A DNA stretch of 64,000 nucleotides from Mytilisepta virgata (GCA_028015205.1 CM051510.1:26164580-26228579); one strand, 5' to 3'; counted from the first letter of the stretch, positions 33,901-46,715 are shown. Notes: generated by a model from the sequence alone, not told the origin. A program made the numbers and translations.

Positions 33901-36079
33901 GTTTTCTTTGTACGATTGATATTGTTATTGATTGCTATTTATTCAAACAGTTGTGTATTGTGTATCAACTTCTTTACTTCTCGGAAAGACGTAAATAAAT
34001 CTAGTGTCTCTTAATAAATCTTCAAACTCACCAAATAGGAAATGTATTAGTAACCCATTATTTAAACACAATCAGTAAACAGTAGAAAAGCCACGTGTTT
34101 TCACTGACACGATTTTTTTTTCAGTGTCATCAGATCAGGTAAAATTAAATAATACTCGAAAAGGTCATTCTAGTGAATAAAAGGTCATTCTTTTGATATC
34201 ATATATATGAAAGTTAAAAAGATAATTGTCTTATTTACTTCGATTTTCTACTTATTGAAGAGAAGTAAAGAAAATAGATAATAAAAAGAAATAATATTAG
34301 GTTTTTATTTTGTCATTTAATTACATGTAAAACTAACATTATGAATTATATATGTTACTCACATGAAACCCTGTTCATTTTGAGTACTAAGCTTACAGGG
34401 ACCTTCTGTGAAGCTGTTAGCAGAAAGGGAAATTGTTTAATAGCAAGCAATATCTGAATAAACAAATTATTTATTGGCAAAAAAAAAAAAAAAAAAGTTT
34501 TTATTGTAGATCTATTATAAAAAGTCGTGGTTACTATGACGACAAGCACACATGCATTACCCATATCACATGGACGTATATATCATTCAAAAACCCATTA
34601 TTTTTTCCTTCAGTCTTCATCCACAGTATTCATTACAAGAATTTAGTTTAGACGCCTATGCAATGAATAAAATATTTGTTATGTAACGTATTGACATTTC
34701 TAATTGATTTAAAACAAATAAACCGGAAAATTACAATGCTTAAACCTATAGCAATGTAAGATTTGTTTTTTTTTTAAATTGCATATAAAGTTATCTTTAA
34801 TGAGATCTGATTTGAAATTTTAATGTGCAAGAATGTCTTAATTAAATAATTTTTAAATGTTTGCAAATTTTATAGAAATATTGGTTGCAATTACTAAGTC
34901 TTCTGAAATCAGTTTTTTCTACATCGGAACCTGTACATTCTAAAGTTTTCTATTTTAACAATTTTGGTGTTTAAATCGGTGATAATGATTTAATGTTTTT
35001 CTTTTCAAACATATATTACACTTTAGAAAATATAACTTTTTATTTTACATCTTTAGCATAAACAATAAACGTTTAGTAGTGTGATGAAAAAATGTAAAGT
35101 TTCAAACCGTTACTCATTCATGCTTCTCAGTATAATTTTCATTGAAAATAAAACGGTTGTGATTGCAATGTCCATTGATTTTCATTTTCTGTTTAAAAAT
35201 TAACAGAAAATTTTACATGTATTTTCGTTTTCAATTGAAATTCAAGTGAAAAAATATGAAAAATGTCTTAAGACTCTAAGCTCTAACTTTTCTTGAAAGG
35301 CGAGAAATTTAAAACATATATGGGCACTACATAGAATTAATCAATTTTCTTCTAAAGTTGTATCAAGATGTGTGCGTTGATGAAATTTTAAGTTAATATG
35401 CAGTGTTAACCTGTACTGGTGACATTTCATTGTGTACTTGCCAATAAAATATTAATTTTTTTGCAAATTGTTAGAATTTTAAAATAAAAATTCTTTGATA
35501 CCAATTATTTTTTTTTTTAATTTTACTTTAAAAATGAAGTTTTCAATTCTGCTGTTCTTATATCTATTTTATTTCAATTTGTCTTATTTTCTATTTGAAA
35601 AAGTAAATTTTACAATAAAATTTCATGTATTGATAAAATATAATTAAGGCAAGATATCTGGATATATGTTCTGGTATAATTACCAATAAAAGTTTTTTTT
35701 AAAGTGGATTGAAAATTTCAAAATTTATCATGTTTGGTTAATAGAGGGGTATTTGAAATTTAGGAAGCATTTTGTGTCATTCTTCAATTTTTGGTATGGC
35801 CATGAAGGACAAATAAAAACAAAACAATATAATTGGATATACTCGTAAAACATGTAAAAATGTGCTTTTGTTCTAAGTGTACTTCATCAGGAACAGAGGT
35901 TATAAAAACACGGAAAAAACAAAAATTTGTTTCAGATACATTGTATGTCGTGTATTTTTTAGGTGTTATTATTAGCACATTATAATAATACACAAAGCAG
36001 TAAATATCCTATAGATTTTCAAAGGTATATTTGTCCTCTATATTTCATAAAATTCATTGTAGAACATAAAATCATTTAT
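33901..36079. other. Intron 1, AT-rich, nothing recognised
   Basis: Holds an A17 run near 34480 and many T/A tracts but no domain-bearing frame. The start may include the 3' untranslated part of the LINE. Confidence 0.45.
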
Positions 36080-36779
36080 ACAGTACGGTTCAATTTAAAA
36101 CATCATCTCAAGTTAACTTCAAGTTAACATAATCTCTGGTTCAAATATCTGCTCTAGGACCAAAAACCTGAGATTAGAACAGCTAGGACCAGTCCTGCGA
36201 CTGGTCAACCAGAGTTTGAAAGCAGAGATAAGGTTAGGTTCAAATCTTTGGTCTGAACAGCGCAGTCATAATCTCCGCTTTATTGATTTTTTAAATCTCT
36301 GGTCCGACTTATTCAACTGCGCTTTTCTGACAAAACCAGTGATTTGAATAATAATTATCTCTGCTAAATGCGCATGCGCCGTCCTAGGACGGTCGCAGGA
36401 CGAAAAATGATTACCCGTGGATAAAATAATTTTAATTTTTTTTGTTATTGGTTAATCATGTTATAATGAGCAAAGATTTAGATCTATGAATGAGTAAATA
36501 ATATTCCGTGCAAACATTATAAAATATTTATATTGATACATTTGGTTTCAATTTCAATAAGTTATAACATGTATTATGTACACAAAGTTATTCCTATTTC
36601 GAAATGAAATAAATTACTAATTAAGAAGTCTTGATGATACTATTTAAAGAAAATATAACTTTTAAGTTTTGAAATATAAAATTTAAAACAAATTATAAAA
36701 TTTTAGATCAAGTCAATACTGAAATTTATATTTTGAATTAAAAAACATTTCAAGGACAATCAAAATATCTGTTATGCCT

Positions 36780-37338
36780 AAATTTAACTAAGTATCATCC
36801 TTGAAATGTTTAAAAAGCTAAACTTTGTGTTTTCCCATTGTGAAGTTGAATTTTGTTTTTATCTAACAAGTATTACGGTAAGTCACAGAGATACTTTTTA
36901 TTGAGATAAACTACATTTATGTCAAAACTTAAATTTGAAAATAGGCATATGTTAAGTTTGAAACTTGTATTTCTACTTTAAAAAACACTTTTGTTGTAAC
37001 ACAAATCACTTTTGTCTTACATCGCACACTCTGATATGGCTTAATTTGACTAGTATGAACTTCAGATTGGTATAAAAGCTAAATTTTGTGTTTGTTTTTT
37101 TTTACCGTGAAATTGAAATTTTGTCATCTAATAAGTTACGGTAAGTAGCAGAGATGCTTTTTGGATACTGTAACAAATTTATCAACTAAATTTCTATCAA
37201 AAATTAATGAAAGAAAAAATAAGAATTTCTCTTATATCGCACAATGTTATATATTTAAATTTAACTAAGTATCATCCTATGTACCGTATATGTTTGAAAA
37301 GCTAAATGTTTTGTTTTTTCACTGTAAAATGCAATTTT
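36780..37338 (+). repeat. About 240-bp tandem units inside inverted-repeat element
   Basis: The words 'aagctaaa(c/t)tttgtgttt', 'gaattttgt...atctaa(c/t)aagt' and 'acggtaagt..cagagatactttt' recur near 36820, 37080 and 37300. The third unit is cut at 37338 by the GGCCGGGTTGC element and resumes at 38739 (TATTGTGGTAAGTTACACAG). Confidence 0.65.
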
Positions 37339-37384
37339 TGGCCGGGTTGCACAGAGTGCAAATCCGGGTTATAGTATGGTGAAT

Positions 37385-37450
37385 GTCGGGCGGGCGGCGG
37401 GCGGGCGGCGGGCGGCGGCGGGCGGCGGGCGGCGGCGGCGGGCGGGCGGG
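37385..37450 (+). repeat. G-rich GGGCGGGCGGC run
   Basis: A 66-bp tract of GGGCGGGCGGCGGGCGG type, in sharp contrast to AT-rich surroundings. It has strong G-quadruplex potential on the plus (host sense) strand. Confidence 0.9.
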
Positions 37451-37456
37451 GAAAAT

Positions 37457-38690
37457 GGGTACCTATTTTGTGAAATCAACTCCTCCTACAGTTTTTCACC
37501 CACAACCTTGAAACTTCATAGAATGTTTCTATATATATTGAAGATGTGCACCTCACTTTATGGAATTATTTCAGGAATTATTTCCCATTTTTCCAAACTT
37601 TGGAACTTAGTCGTTTTTTATTGACATCTTCAATAGAGGGTACCTATTTTGTGAAATCAACTCCTCCTACAGTTTTTCACCCACATCCTTGAAACTTCAT
37701 AGAATGTTTCTATATATATTGAAGATGTGCACCTCACTTTATGGAGTTATTTCAGGAATTATTTCCCATTTTCCAAACTTTGGAACTTAGTTGTTTTTTT
37801 ATTGACATCTTCAATAGAGGGTACCTATTTTGTGAAATCAACTCCTCCTACAATTTTTCACCCACATCCTTGAAACTTCATAGAATGTTTCTATATATAT
37901 TGAAGATGTGCACCTCACTTTATGGAATTATTTCAGGAATTATTTCCCATTTTTCCAAACCTTGGAACTTAGTCGTTTTTTATTGACATCTTCAATAGAG
38001 GGTACCTATTTTGTGAAATCAACTCCTCCTACAGTTTTTCACCCACATCCTTGAAACTTCATAGAATGTTTCTATATATATTGAAGATGTGCACCTCACT
38101 TTATGGAGTTATTTCAGGAATTATTTCCCATTTTTCCAAACTTTGGAACTTAGTTGTTTTTTTATTGACATCTTCAATAGAGGGTACCTATTTTGTGAAA
38201 TCAACTCCTCCTACAGTTTTTCACCCACATCCTTGAAACTTCATAGAATGTTTCTATATATATTGAAGATGTGCACCTCACTTTATGGAGTTATTTCAGG
38301 AATTATTTCCCATTTTTCCAAACATTGGAACTTAGTCGTTTTTTTATTGACATCTTCAATAGAGGGTACCTATTTTGTGAAATCAACTCCTCCTACAGTT
38401 TTTCACCCACATCCTTGAAACTTCATAGATTGTTTCTATATATATTGAAGATGTGCACCTCACTTTATGGAATTATTTCAGGAATTATTTCCCATTTTTC
38501 CAAACATTGGAACTTAGTCGTTTTTTATTGACATCTTCAATAGAGGGTACCTATTTTGTGAAATCAACTCCTCCTACAGTTTTTCACCCACATCCTTGAA
38601 ACTTCATAGAATGTTTCTATATATATTGAAGATGTGCACCTCACTTTATGGAATTATTTCAAGAATTATTTCCCATGTGCAATATGATCT
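37457..38690 (+). repeat. Seven 181-182-bp tandem units
   Basis: GGGTACCTATTTTG starts at 37457, 37638, 37819, 38000, 38182, 38364 and 38545; the last unit is cut short. Units differ at only a few positions, so the array is young. Overlapping open frames (e.g. VKSTPPTVFHPHP) are artefacts of the repeat. Confidence 0.95.
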
Positions 38691-39104
38691 TGTAATCACC
38701 TTTGTCACCATTACAATAAACACCCAGCAACCCGGCCATTTGTGTCTTTGACCCATTTTTATCAAACAAAGTATTGTGGTAAGTTACACAGATATTTTTT
38801 AAGTTCCTTATGAAAAAAACCAAAATTAATAAATATATTTTTTAAATGCACATTTGTATTCCCCAAGTAGGATAATAAGGTATGATAAATAAAAACAATT
38901 AAAAAATAAAGTTTGCAGTTAAAAGAAAAAAGTTACTTAAAAATTATATATTAAAATACGAATAAAATTAACTTAACATGCAACATTCTAACCTTTACTA
39001 AATTACTGTACAAGGTCCTCATTCGTAAATATAAGTCAACGTGCAAATATCTTTTATGTTCAGGTATTTCATATCCCATCTTTTATGGTAATATTCAATA
39101 CAAA

Positions 39105-39960
39105 GCATAAAAATGTCGTCATTCACCTGAAAAGAATCTATAAAAGAATTTTCTCCTCTGGAAACTCTTGCCTAAATGGAACGAAACCTGACAGGAAGCA
39201 AATATGGGAAATCCTTGATAAAATCTTATAATTTTGTTCCGATCGGAATACAAATATGGCCGCCATGTTCTTGTTTTGATTGTCTGATATAAATAAAATC
39301 GTCTCCGCTGAAGTCGCTTGGCCAAATGAAACGAAACTTGACAAATAGCATCAAATTGGGAGGCTCTATACCAAGTTTCCTCATTTCGTTCTGATCAGGC
39401 AACAAACATGGCCGTCATGCTCAGTTCTTGTCTTTCATCGGTTGTTAATCTTCTTCTTTGAAACCGCTTGGCCAAAGGGAATGAGACTTGACAGGAAGCA
39501 TCTGTTGGAGATTTTTACAAAGTTTTCTCATTTTGTCCAGATCTGATTTCTGATTGGTTGATTTAAAAAAAAATGGACCCAAACTTGATGGAAAGTGTCT
39601 ATAACATATAACAAAAACTACAGAACCGCAGAATTGCTTAAAACCAAACATCGTCTTCATGTTCCTCTGAAGGTGTTCTCTAAGTCGTGCCGATCCCTAA
39701 TTCAAAATGGCCTTCAGCAGAGGACTTAGGCTAACATAAGACCCTATGAGAAATACATGAAAAAATATTCTAGAGAACCGCCAAATTTTAGAATATGCTG
39801 ACTTGTAGGTAGAAGGACCTTGTTGAAGAAAAATTTTGTTCCTACAAGGCTACCACACTTCATAATGATAGGGAGAAGTGACTTCTCTGAGGTACATCAA
39901 TAAAAATGGCTTTCATGCCAGCTGAGCGACACAGGCTTGGCCGTTTGAGCCTCTAGTTTA
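39105..39960 (+). repeat. Dispersed bivalve repeat, GCTCACCTGG family relative
   Basis: Repeated submotifs 'tctcctctg(g)aaac...cttg(g)cc(t)aa(a)(t)gga(a)cgaaac.tgacagg' occur near 39150, 39300 and 39465. It ends CCAGCTGAGCGACACAGGC...GAGCCTCTAGTTT, like the end of the copy at 44818-46118. Non-coding, with an internal tandem character. Confidence 0.65.
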
Positions 39961-40370
39961 ACATCGGACTCAGACAGCTTTTGAACTGAATTTTACTGTG
40001 TGTATCGCTGTGTGTTGTTTATTCCACATTTGCTAGAGGTATAGGGGGAGGGTTTAGATCTCAAAAAACATGTTTAACACCGCCGCATTTTTGCGCCTGT
40101 TCCAAGTCAGGAACCGCTAGCCTTTGTTAGTCTTGTGTTTTTTTTAATTTTGGTTCATTTTTATGTTTTGGAGTTAAGAGTGCCGTCTATTTTGCTGAAC
40201 TAGTACTACATTATTGTTTAGGGGCCAGCTGAAGCGCGCCTCCGGGTGCGGGATTTTCTCGCTGCATTGAAGACCTATTGGCAGCCTTGAGCTGATTTCT
40301 ACTCTTTACCCGGGTTGTTGGCTCTTTGACACATTCCACGTTTACATTCTCTATTCTAACCAATTCAGCT
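39961..40370 (+). repeat. Conserved bivalve dispersed repeat
   Basis: Contains GGGGCCAGCTGAAG, CGCGCCTCCGGGTGCGGG, CATTGAAGACCTATTGG and CTCTTTGACACATTCC near its 3' end. I recognise these words from a repeat common in mussel and other bivalve sequences. A 3'-end fragment recurs at 59945-60034. Confidence 0.65.
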
Positions 40371-40672
40371 TAAAGTCTTGGAAGCAAATTATTTGTTTTG
40401 ATTTAAAGAATTTAAACTATTCACGCGCTGTCTTGATGACCAGTTCCAGAATTTAAGTACATTTGGTATACTACGCATGCGCCGGCCTAAAGCAGAGACG
40501 TATTTGCTGATAAAGACGAAAACGGTCGCCAGAACAAACCAGGCGCGGTCCTAGTCGTGGTCCTAAGAACAGTCATTAGGACCATTTCTATTTAGCTCAA
40601 GTTATCTTTATGCAGAGATTATGTTTCAAATATCTGCTTTAGGGTGATGTTTTAAATGATCCGTACTGTGTG

Positions 40673-41329
40673 TTATTTTTTTAACTCTTGATAACATCAT
40701 TTCATAATAACTTGACATCATAATATATACATTCATATATATTGAAAGCTATTAACTTTTGATGTCTTTTTTTCTATAGTCATATGAGTCAGGATTTGAC
40801 ACTAAACCATTCAATTACCACCTGACTAAGGTGTTACTGGGTTTTATAAAAGTTATATTTTTACGTGACTATTTTACATTTAATTTCTTAAACTGCAAAT
40901 TTAAAATATTAATATACAATATTTTGAGCTGACATTGCTTACAAATTAAACCACACATACAACTATAAATACATTTTTAAAAAATGTACCTTATCTCTAC
41001 ATTCAAAACATTTGTTCTTTGATTAAAGAGAACAGTAAAATGACTTACTTAATATGGTATCTCAAAAATTTATTATAAAAGATCAAAATCCGGAAATACA
41101 TAGTGTATACGGGCTCAGTATTTTTCAAATATCTCAACTCTGTTTTTCTTAGCTACATACAATTCTAACATGTAATAATTTTTAATTTTAATCTTAAGTT
41201 CTAATACGTTTGGATACCTATCATTAAGTTTACACTTACATATTTAATTTTTGACAATAATAATCATCAGATTAAAAAATAAACATTGGTCCAAATAACC
41301 AAGTAAAACATGTTGTTTTGTTAATTCTA
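40673..41329. other. Intron 1, nothing recognised
   Basis: AT-rich DNA between the inverted-repeat element and the minus-strand LINE relic. Confidence 0.4.
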
Positions 41330-42140
41330 CATTAGTATAATATTTCTTGAGGCAGATAAAGAAAAGTATTAATAAACTCTGTGTGATAGGACAATAATTT
41401 CGTATATATTTTCGTATGCTACCAAGTCTTCAAGAGTTTAGATACATCAATAATTTTCTTTCTAAAATTAAGGTCAGTCATCGTTTCCAGGTCTAAAGAA
41501 AAATATATTCCAAGAAGTTTAAAGTTTTAACATGACCAGTCCAATTTTGTATTTCGACAAAGTATTAAATTGAATTAACTTTTTTTCACCTACCCAAACA
41601 ACCTTTGTTTTTGAACTATTCATCTTTAAACCCGATATGCCTTATAAAATTTTTCACAACTAAAGAGTGGTTCTTTTAATGAGACTTTTCTACCATCAAA
41701 CATAAGAAATGTGTCATCGGCATATTGACTGATTAATTGCTCTGTATCATGTATATGTATACATATAATTAATGGATTTTGTTTAAGATGCAAGGACAAC
41801 GATTCAACAGCAATTATAAATAAATAAGGAGACAAAGGACCACCTTGCCTACAGCCTGTGCCTAAATTGAAAAATGAAAAAAATTGGACATATGCCCATT
41901 ATTAATAACACAACTTTCCGAGTTTTCATAAAAAAAATATCAAACCATTTTACAATTGAAGGACCAAAATTAAAACTACAAAGTGCCTTTCTTAGAAAAT
42001 CCCATTCTATTGAATCAAAAGCTTTTTCAAATTCGACCAATAAAAGTAACCCTTCTAAATCATTTTCCTCTAAATAGTGCATCAAATAATATAATAGACG
42101 TGTATTCTCTCCAATAAAACTATCCTAACTTTCGATTTTG
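41330..42140 (-). mobile_element. L1/Tx1-like LINE fragment, minus strand
   Basis: Minus-strand frames give ENTRLLYYLMHYLEENDLEG, LLLVEFEKAFDSIEWDFLRK, then (after stops) PLSPYLFIIAVESLSLHLKQ, LISQYADDTFLMFDG and further thumb-region traces (LGIYFSLD). These are RT motifs with the intact catalytic YADD. Several frameshifts and stops interrupt it, and both ends are missing. It lies antisense in intron 1 and is distinct from the LINE at 31455-33900. Confidence 0.8.
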
Positions 42141-42299
42141 GCACAAAATGGTGTGATAGTATTTAGTTGTAGCATCAACTGTGCTTCAATATACCTATTT
42201 TATACAGACTTTATTTGTTCAAGAACTTGTCGTGTCCTGTTTGGGGTGTTCATTCTGGTTAAAGTGTTAAACCAAAGTCGTTCCTGTGTGGTTAAATCT

Positions 42300-42415
42300 G
42301 AATTCTCCTCAGTGCTTTATAAAAATCCTGACCGGAATTCTCCAGAGTGTCAAATAAATCCTGACCCGAAATCTCCGCCGGCTTTGTAAAATCTTGACCC
42401 GAATTTGTCGCACGT
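42300..42415 (+). repeat. Short imperfect tandem (ATCCTGACC)
   Basis: AATCCTGACC(C/G)GAA recurs three times at about 35-38 bp spacing with CTCCAG/CTCCGCC between. Confidence 0.6.
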
Positions 42416-42512
42416 CCCGTATATACATATCACTGAGCTACTCCCCACCCGACCCCAAGATATGAAACCTGTATGTTGCCATTCTATGTACCCTTGTGGC
42501 TTTTGTTTGTTA

Positions 42513-44088
42513 TGTTCCATTCTCACACCTTTTTTCCTTTTAACATGTTTAAGTTCTAACTTCCGACTTTTCCCACTGGGTTTACCGCATCGTTATTCGT
42601 CTGTAGATAAGGTATATAGATGGGTCATTTCATTTACGTCATTTGATACATTTGTTTTTCATACTTTGGTTTTCTATACATTATATCTAATTAATTATGA
42701 AAACTTATGTTCCTGTTCATGCATACAAATTTTAAATTACAATAATTATTATAAATAAACTACAAGTTTGTTTTTGGACAAAGAAATAACTGATGTAATT
42801 ATATTTTTTTTAGGTTTAGTTTCAATTATAATGTTTACGTTTAATGTTTCGTCACCAGATGCTATTAATATATGAGCGATATTCACTTCATGCTTTTATT
42901 TCTTTACAGTATTGTGTCAATACTCTATGCAGATGCGCAATAAGGTTTAAGAATTCTGATTAGAAATCCTGCGCCCACATGGGTAGAATTTATTAAATTG
43001 TGAATTTTAGAAATTTTAACTTTCTTGAACAACTGACTCCTTATGGCTTTGAAAGTATTTTGCACATCGGAACATCAGGATATACAAGGGGGTGGGTGTG
43101 CTGGTCTGGTACATATAAACCTGGTATATATCACCATTATTCAGGTCTGTACCAAGTAAAACTATCCTGACTCTGTTGTTTCTGTGTTTATGTTTGTGCT
43201 ATCCCATGTTAATTAATTTCATGGAGTGTGGGGTTTGGATGGCGTTAATGTATATGTGTCATTGTTGACTTTTCCTGTTATCAGTTATGATCTGTAAAAT
43301 ATCCTTTATTTCTTTATTACAGTGTCATGTTCCATTCTCACACTTTTTTTCCTTTTAACATGTTTAGGTTCTAACTTCCCGACTTTTCCCACTGGGTTTA
43401 CCGCATCGTTATTCGTTTGTAGATAAGGTATATTGATGGGCCATTTGATACATTTTTTTTTCATACTTTGGTTTTCTATACATTATATCTAATTAATTAT
43501 GAAAACTTATGTTCCTGTTCATGCATACAAATTTTAAATTACAATATCTATTATAAAATAAACTACAAGTTTTTTTTTTGGACAAAGAATAACTGATGTA
43601 ATTATAATTTTTTAGGTTTAGTTTCAATTATAATGTTTACGTTTAATGTTTCGCCACCAGATGCTATTAATATATGAGCGATATTCACTTCATGTTTTTA
43701 TTTCTATACAGTATTGTGTCAATACTCTATGTATGGGTAGAATTGATTAAATTGTGAATTTTAGAAATTTTAACTTTCAGGAACAACTGACTCCTTATAG
43801 CTTTTGAAGTATTTTGTACACCGGAGCGTCAGAATATACAAGGGAGTGGGGGGGCTGCTCTTGTACGTATAAACCTGGTACATCATCACCATTATTCAGG
43901 TCTTTACCAAGTAAAACTATCCTGACTTCCTGTTTTTTCTGTGTTTATGGTTGTGCTCTCGTATGTTAATTTATTTCAAGGAGTGTGTGGTTTGGGTGGC
44001 GTTAATGTATATGTGTCATTGTTGACTTTCCCTGTTATCCGTTATGATCTGTATAATATCTTTTATTTCTTTATTGCATTGTCATACA
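42513..44088 (+). repeat. 815-bp tandem duplication
   Basis: Copy A (42513-43327) and copy B (43328 to about 44088) both start TGTTCCATTCTCACAC and share GGTTTACCGCATCGTTATTC, ACCAGATGCTATTAATATAT and TATTCAGGTCT. Copy B carries small indels. Each copy also contains one unit resembling the array at 49800-51180 (TTCTNTACAGTATTGTGTC). Non-coding, intron 1. Confidence 0.9.
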
Positions 44089-44494
44089 CAGTTTTAGAAT
44101 TTCAAACATAAACTGTTAATTCAAGTTTTCACCCCAAAACGTTCCTCTTTTATTTTATGAAATTATTTTCTATATAGTGTGTCATATATCTATATATATA
44201 TATATATATTATACGTAATTTTTATTTTTAAACTTGAGACAAACATGGGTAACAAATTCTTTTGCTTTAAAAAAAATTTCATATGCTTTTTATCGATACG
44301 CAATTATATTTTAGAGTTTTGTTTTCCCAAAACTGGGACCACCATGGGTCAAATTTTTTCCGAAATTGTGAATTTTATCATGCGACCTAATTTTTGTCAT
44401 TGGGTTTAGTGTTTTAATTTCTTAAAAGCCAAATACACATTAATTGATTAGCAGTTGCTTCGGAAAAAAGTAAGGGCAGTATTAGCTATATGAA

Positions 44495-44625
44495 ACGCTA
44501 TGTGTCAACATCGTTTACATTGTATGAACTCTTATATACTGTTTACATCGTTGACATCGTTAACATGGTGATGTTTACAATTTAGTAACAATATCGTGTT
44601 TACATCGTTTACATACATGACTTTT
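44495..44625 (-). repeat. Minisatellite fragment, inverted relative to 46132-46715
   Basis: The words GTTTACATCG, GTTGACATCG and AACAATATCGTGTTTACATC are the reverse complement of the array beyond the dispersed repeat. Confidence 0.65.
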
Positions 44626-44817
44626 ACAGGAGTTATTGGCAATGGAAGGTGACTTCCCGCGTTAATATTTCAGTTATTGCTTATTACTTGTAAAATATTA
44701 TATATAATTTTAAAGTGTAAACAAACATCAAATAATTTTAGCAGTAATATGGCTGTAAAAATGCCTAAGGAACAAAAGTATTTCATGTATATGAGTATTG
44801 CAATTAAATGAATTCTT

Positions 44818-46118
44818 TTTAGCTCACCTGGCTATGGCCAGGGTGAGCTTTTGCCATCACTTTGCGTCCGTCGTCCGTCCGTCGTCCGTCCGTCGTTAGC
44901 TTTTCATTCAAACATCTTCTCCTCAGAAACCATTTGGCCAATTCCAACCAAACTTTGCATGAGTGGTGTATGGAAGGTCCTCAACAAAGTTTCCTCATTT
45001 AGTTCTGATTGGTCAAGAAACATGGCCACCAGAGGCAATTCTTGTTTCTGATTGGCTGATTTTCAAAAATCTTCTCCTCTGAAACCACTGGGCCGATTGG
45101 TTTGAAACTTAATAGGAATGATCTATGACATGTCCTCTACAAACGATCCTCAAATTATTTTGATCTGACATAAAACATGGCCGTCGTAGCTAAAAATAGA
45201 ATATAGGGGTGCATGTGTTGTTTTTGGCTTATAACTTAAAAACCGTTACAGATATCAAAAATCTGACATGGGGTAAAATTGATCAGCATGACAAGATCTA
45301 CCTACCCTGAAATTTTGAAGGAATTCCCAAAACCCATTTAGGAGTTATTGCCCTTTTTTGTCAAATTTTTAAAATTTAACATTTTTCGTCATTTATCTCC
45401 AAAACTATTTGAGATAGAAGTAAAATGTAAATTTGAAAAATGTTTGCCATGTTGAGGTCTACATACCCTGAAATTTTAAAGGAAATCCCAAAACCGATTT
45501 AGGAGTTGTTGCCCTTTTTTGTCAAATTTTCAAAATTTTTTCAATAAAAAATCTTCTCCTCTGAAACCACTGGGGCGATTGGTTTGAATCTTGATAGGAA
45601 TGATCTATGACATATCCTCTACAAACGATCCTCAATTTATTTTGATCTGACATAAAACATGGCTGTCGTAGCTAAAAATAGAATATAGGGGTGCATGTGT
45701 TGTTTTTGGCTTATAAATTAAAAACCGTTACAGATATCAAAAATCTGACTAGTGTAAAATTGATCAGCATGACAAGATCTACCTACCCTGAAATTTTGAA
45801 GGAAATCCCAAAACCCATTTAGGAGTTATTGCCCTTTTTTCGTCAAATTTTCAAAATTTAACAGTTTTCGTCATTTATCTCCAAAACTATTTGAGATAGA
45901 AGTGAAATGTAAATCTGAAAAATATTTGCCATGTTGAGGTCTACCTACCCTGAAATTTTAAAGGAAATCCCAAAACCCATTTCGGAGTTATTGCCCTTTT
46001 TTGTCAAATAAATTTCCCCTGAACAATTGAACCAATTGCAACAAACTTGGTCAAATAGTTGATTAATTGTCCAATGAAAACCAGACTCCAGGTGAGCGAT
46101 ACAGGCTCTGGTGAGCCT
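44818..46118 (+). repeat. Dispersed bivalve repeat, GCTCACCTGG family, long copy
   Basis: Starts TTTTTAGCTCACCTGGC with a short hairpin (CTGGCTATGGCCAGGGTGAGC), then (GTCCGTCC/GTCGTCC)n, and ends CCAGGTGAGCGATACAGG...GGTGAGCCTCTAGTT. A 482-bp internal segment (from CTTCTCCTCTGAAACCACT at 45071) is repeated at 45553. Non-coding. Related copies: 2385-2922 (reversed), 5405-5545 and 39105-39960. Confidence 0.75.
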
Positions 46119-46131
46119 CTAGTTAAAACAA

Positions 46132-46715
46132 GTGAACGATGTGAACACAAAGGTATGGTCTCGGTACACAATATAAACACGATGTTAAAACGATATTGTT
46201 GACATCGCGATGTTGACAATTTAAATGATGTAAACACAAAGCTAAAAACTCGGTATACAATATAAAAACGATGTCGACACGATATTGTCTACATTGCGAT
46301 GTTGATGAGGTAAACTATGTAAACACAAAGGTGTATATTGGTCAAAATCGCGATGTTGACGATCTAAACAAAAAGGGATAGACTCAGTATACAATATAAA
46401 CACGATATTGACGATGTAAACAATGTAAACACAAAGGAAAAGAATGGGTATTTAACATAAACACGATGTTGGCATATAATGTCAACATCGCCATATAAAC
46501 GATATAAACACAATGGTATAAACTCGGTATACAATATACACACGATGTTGAAACAATATTGTCAACATGTGAACGATGCAAACACAAAGATATAGAATTT
46601 GTATACCATATAAACACAATGTGGACATGATACAATATAAACACGGCAATGATACTATACAGTAGACATTGCGATGTTGACAATATCGATTAAACATCGT
46701 GCACTGGACATACAA
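46132..46715 (+). repeat. About 100-bp minisatellite (CGATGTTGAC/GATGTAAACAC words)
   Basis: About five degenerate units contain GATGTAAACACAAAG, CTCGGTATACAATATAAAC, ACGATGTTGACACGATATTG and ATCGCGATGTTGAC. Minus-strand open frames here (46004-46715) are repeat artefacts. Confidence 0.75.

Larger units (their letters stand above)
37339..38738 (+). mobile_element. Nested element with GGCCGGGTTGC termini
   Basis: Starts GGCCGGGTTGC and ends GCAACCCGGCC. Next to the left end is an inner hairpin-like TGCACAGAGTGCA, then a G-rich run, then seven 181-bp tandem units. No coding capacity. It interrupts the third 240-bp unit, so it arrived later. I know such GGCCGGGTTGC-ended elements from bivalves, but their class is uncertain to me. 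Confidence 0.7.
36080..40672. mobile_element. 4.6-kb inverted-repeat element with nested insertions
   Basis: The left end ACAGTACGGTTCAATTTAAA and the right end, which on the minus strand reads ACAGTACGGATCATTTAAA, are inverted. The arms keep further shared words inward (AACATAATCTCTG, AAATATCTGCT, TAGGACC, GCGCATGCGCC/GGCGCATGCG) for some 230-340 bp. There is no transposase frame. The interior contains about 240-bp tandem units, a GGCCGGGTTGC-ended element, a dispersed bivalve repeat and another bivalve repeat. Clear target duplications were not identified. It is probably a non-autonomous DNA transposon that served as a landing site. Confidence 0.6.

Noticed and set aside
37376..38531. Five overlapping plus-strand frames of 60-109 codons
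   Set aside because: They repeat the same peptide every 181 bp and lie inside a tandem array in a transposable element.
45004..46715. Open frames over the CGATGTTGAC minisatellite and the dispersed repeat
   Set aside because: Repeat-derived, low-complexity peptides with no domain or splice context.
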